Shown here: positions 61,590 to 64,000 of the stretch, one piece after another
Numbering within the stretch: the first letter of the stretch is position 1
Layout of the letters: each line of letters starts with the position of its first letter
Assembly: GCA_000702025.1 (NCBI GenBank)
Contig: JNKJ01000003.1
Coordinates: forward strand, 352,277 to 416,276
Direction of reading: 5' to 3'
Origin: Blautia schinkii DSM 10518
Lineage (GTDB): Bacteria > Bacillota > Clostridia > Lachnospirales > Lachnospiraceae
DNA length: 64,000 nt
Position numbers and translations under genes: made by a program
The notes under the pieces: generated by a model
What the model was told of the DNA's origin: nothing
The model's database searches: none
Seen by the model: only the letters and a program-made list of their open reading frames with translations

Positions 61590-63488
61590 TTAAGCTTTTT
61601 TCTTCTTCCAGATGGAGAATTTCAGCAGACTCAGAATCATGACAATCATCAGGACCACGCCGCCGATATTGCCAAAGTTAACTTTTCCGGACAGATCAAG
61701 GTAGCCGCCGACGTTCACAACCGCCAGGATTGCCAACAGGATACCGACAAGCCCCTCGCCCGCGATCATACCGGCACAGTACAGCGTACCGTCTGTGGAC
61801 TGCTGGCTCTTAGTTTTCTCGTCCACACCTTTTCTGTTGTCAAGCAGCCAGCGGATCACACCGCCGATCATGATGGTGGCATTTAAGTAAATCGGAAGGT
61901 AAAGACCGATTGCGAAAGGCATTACCGGGATTCGTAAGATTTCCAGCCCAAGAGCCAGGAACACGCCCACAAATACCAACGTCCACGGAAGCTTGCCGCC
62001 CATGATACCCTCTACGATCATCTTCATCAGAGTGGCCTGCGGAGCCGGAACCTCAGCGCCGCCATAGCCCCAGGCATTATTCAGAAGATATAATACGCCG
62101 CCGATAGCAAGACCTGCAGCAATTACACCGATCAACTCACCAATCTGCTGTTTTTTCGGTGTAGCGCCCAGGAGATAACCGGTCTTTAAGTCCTGTGAGG
62201 TATCGCCAGCGATGGCAGCTACGATACAGATAACAGAACCAATGGCAATCGCTCCGGTCATGCCTGTGATTCCTGTATCTCCGGTTGCTTTAATGGCAAA
62301 TGTGGCGATCAAAAGTGTCGCGATAGCCATACCGGATACCGGATTATTGGAGCTTCCTATCAGACCGACCATACGTGAGGACACGGTTGCAAAGAAGAAA
62401 CCGAATACAACGATGATGGCTGCGCCCAGTAGATTTACCGGGATAGCCGGAACTACCCAGATGATCACGATCATGGCCAGGATACCAAGGCCGATGAAGC
62501 TCATTGGCAGGTCCTGTGCAGTTCTTGCAGTGCTTGTGCTCTGTGAGCCCTTCATACTCTTCATAGAATCGCGGAAAGTAGAAATGATCAGCGGCAGGGA
62601 CTTGATCAGGGAAATGATACCACCTGTAGCGATTGCGCCTGCTCCGATGTATTTCACGTATGTGCTCCAAATCGCACTTGCTCCACCCTCCGTATAAAGG
62701 CTGATAATAGACGTTGTCCCCGGATACATCACGGTGTCAGGTCCGAAAAGACAGATGAGCGGAATGATCACCATCCATCCCACCAGGGAGCCTACGAACA
62801 TAAAGGATGCAATCCTCGGTCCTACGATATAGCCAACACCCAGAAGCGCCGGATATACCTCCATACCAATCTCACCCTTAAAGGATTTAAATGCTGCGGA
62901 TACGTCAGCAGGAATCACCTTGATACCATCGACGATAAATTTGAAAAGAGCTGCCAGTCCCATTCCGCTGAATACAGTGGATGCATTGGAGCCGCCCTCC
63001 TCGCCTGCAAGAAGCACCTCCGCACAGGCAGTACCCTCCGGATAAAGAAGGTTAGCGTGTTCTTTCACAATCAAGGCATTACGAAGGGGTACCATGAAAA
63101 GTACGCCCAAAACACCGCCGCAAAGGGCGATCAGGGTAATCTCCACAAGGCTCGGCATTTCACTGAGGCCTTCCTGTGCCCACAGAAATAATGCAGGCAT
63201 GGTGAAAATCGCTCCGGCTGCCAGGGATTCGCCCGCGGAGCCGATGGTCTGCACCATGTTGCTTTCCAGGATGGAGTTTTTCTTCAAAATGACGCGAATC
63301 ACGCCCATAGAAATAACTGCTGCCGGAATGGAAGCAGATACGGTCATACCGACGCGGAGGCCCAGGTACGCATTGGCTGCGCCGAATACAACCGCAAGGA
63401 TAACACCCATGATAATAGATGTCACAGTAAATTCCGGAGTAATCTTCTCAGCCGGAATATACGGTTTGAACTCTTTGTTGTCGTTCAT
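61590..63488 (-). CDS. OPT family oligopeptide transporter
   Basis: A 632-residue permease with about fifteen helices. Family motifs include FGAANAYLGLRVGMTVSASIPAA, NLLYPEGTACAEVLLAGEEGG and KTGYLLGATPKKQQIGELIG. OPT/YSL transporters import oligopeptides, glutathione or metal-chelate complexes driven by a proton gradient. The ATG at 63488 has GGGAGAGG upstream; the extra upstream codons are not supported. A consensus promoter lies about 110 bp upstream, and the PqqD-like gene is its operon partner. Confidence 0.94.
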   Translation of the reverse strand: MNDNKEFKPYIPAEKITPEFTVTSIIMGVILAVVFGAANAYLGLRVGMTVSASIPAAVISMGVIRVILKKNSILESNMVQTIGSAGESLAAGAIFTMPALFLWAQEGLSEMPSLVEITLIALCGGVLGVLFMVPLRNALIVKEHANLLYPEGTACAEVLLAGEEGGSNASTVFSGMGLAALFKFIVDGIKVIPADVSAAFKSFKGEIGMEVYPALLGVGYIVGPRIASFMFVGSLVGWMVIIPLICLFGPDTVMYPGTTSIISLYTEGGASAIWSTYVKYIGAGAIATGGIISLIKSLPLIISTFRDSMKSMKGSQSTSTARTAQDLPMSFIGLGILAMIVIIWVVPAIPVNLLGAAIIVVFGFFFATVSSRMVGLIGSSNNPVSGMAIATLLIATFAIKATGDTGITGMTGAIAIGSVICIVAAIAGDTSQDLKTGYLLGATPKKQQIGELIGVIAAGLAIGGVLYLLNNAWGYGGAEVPAPQATLMKMIVEGIMGGKLPWTLVFVGVFLALGLEILRIPVMPFAIGLYLPIYLNATIMIGGVIRWLLDNRKGVDEKTKSQQSTDGTLYCAGMIAGEGLVGILLAILAVVNVGGYLDLSGKVNFGNIGGVVLMIVMILSLLKFSIWKKKKA

Positions 63489-63601
63489 GTGTTTCCTCTC
63501 CCTTATTAAAGTCAAAGCAGATGTGTACATCCGCTTCGCTGTTTTCTTATAACCACATCGCTGTTTTCACAGTTTGTGATTAATTTTATACAACATCGAC
63601 T

Positions 63602-63630
63602 ATTATAGCGAAAAGCGTCTATTTTTGCAA
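63602..63630 (-). promoter_or_regulatory. promoter of the OPT/PqqD operon
   Basis: On the minus strand -35 TTGCAA (63630-63625) and a perfect -10 TATAAT (63607-63602), 17 bp apart. The rest of 63489-63795 holds no gene; a GCACTT/AAGTGC palindrome at 63671-63686 may lie near the left end of the insertion sequence. Confidence 0.7.
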
Positions 63631-63795
63631 GCAATTCTTCCTATTGGTTTTATACTATAACTCAAACTTCGCACTTGAATAAGTGCCTATGCACCTTGAA
63701 AATTCAATAATAACTGGCATTAAAATAGCATGAAACCATCGGATTTGATATAATTGAGTTGTCTAGAAACAATCATATATCCGGAGGCTCATGCT

Positions 63796-64000
63796 ATGAA
63801 TAACAGTATAACACAAGACAACCAGAATGATAACCAGATTTCAAAATCTATCCGAAGATTTTTTACACGCTTCCATCTTTCTTCCGCTTTAAAAGCTGCT
63901 AATGCGTACAAAAAGAAAGGTATTTCCGTAACACTAATCTTTCAGTATCTGTTTCTTTTAATCTTTTCAAACAGGAGCATGTACATGAATCTGCTGATCG
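63796..64000 (+). CDS. insertion-sequence transposase, N-terminal part (runs off the window)
   Basis: An open frame from ATG 63796 (GGAGG 8-12 nt upstream) continues to the window end without a stop. It reads MNNSITQDNQNDNQ..., then IRRFFTRFHLSSALKAANAY, KKKGISVTLIFQYLFLLIFS, NRSMYMNLLI. This is the N-terminal region of an IS4-like or related DDE transposase common in Lachnospiraceae; the catalytic domain is outside the window, so the family is not certain. Confidence 0.7.
   Translation, partial: MNNSITQDNQNDNQISKSIRRFFTRFHLSSALKAANAYKKKGISVTLIFQYLFLLIFSNRSMYMNLLI

Overview
The window looks like a chromosomal segment of a Gram-positive anaerobic gut Clostridium, most likely a Lachnospiraceae member. 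The reasons are moderate GC with AT-rich accessory patches, strong AGGAGG-type ribosome binding sites, an hrcA-grpE-dnaK-dnaJ operon behind a perfect CIRCE operator, many hybrid histidine kinases, Tn916/Tn1549-type element debris, and OPT, YitT and DegV family genes. I saw no rRNA or tRNA genes and no CRISPR array.

Layout. 1-6.6 kb: a minus-strand run of the heat-shock operon, an orphan HPt phosphotransfer protein and an AEC-type carrier. 6.7-7.0 kb: a long hairpin element (copy 1). 7.2-12 kb: an orphan pilin-like protein, a metallophosphoesterase-rubrerythrin-rubredoxin fusion, a 36-bp tandem repeat and uvrB. 12.3-15.1 kb: a MocR regulator divergent from an EamA exporter, with gene scraps on both sides. 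15.2-20.7 kb: three AAA-ATPase/PD-(D/E)XK proteins, two of them a tandem duplication, plus a glycosidase stub. 21-25.3 kb: a two-component system and an exported M13 peptidase that share a promoter/operator. 25.3-37 kb: three hybrid histidine kinases, a sensor-only membrane protein, a double-GntR regulator and a solute-binding protein fused to a 5'-nucleotidase C-terminal domain. 37.2-43.4 kb: an ABC exporter with its own two-component system and an HD-GYP response regulator. 43.5-47.4 kb: DegV, a CtpA-type protease and FtsEX.

47.4-57.9 kb is the accessory part. It holds hairpin copy 2, five small AT-rich genes (three GNATs, a PPOX-like protein, an LspA-like protein) separated by related imperfect-palindrome linkers, a collapsed ICE remnant (sigma, xis, int and Cys-rich KTR fragments), a chorismate mutase, a TetR/DUF4097/VTT-acyltransferase operon with two matching operators, an XRE regulator and more scraps. 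58-63.5 kb: a short SEDS-like membrane protein, a CdaR/PucR-type regulator, YitT, a PqqD-like protein and an OPT transporter. An insertion-sequence transposase begins at 63.8 kb and runs off the window.

Two signals are not explained by ordinary genes. The first is a pair of roughly 300-nt elements at 6.7 kb and 47.7 kb. Each is a 54-65 bp stem whose distal sequence differs completely between the copies while pairing is kept, capped by a conserved head with compensatory base changes, as expected for a structured RNA. The second is the cassette-like array at 48.2-52.7 kb, where single genes with their own Shine-Dalgarno sites alternate with related palindromic linkers.
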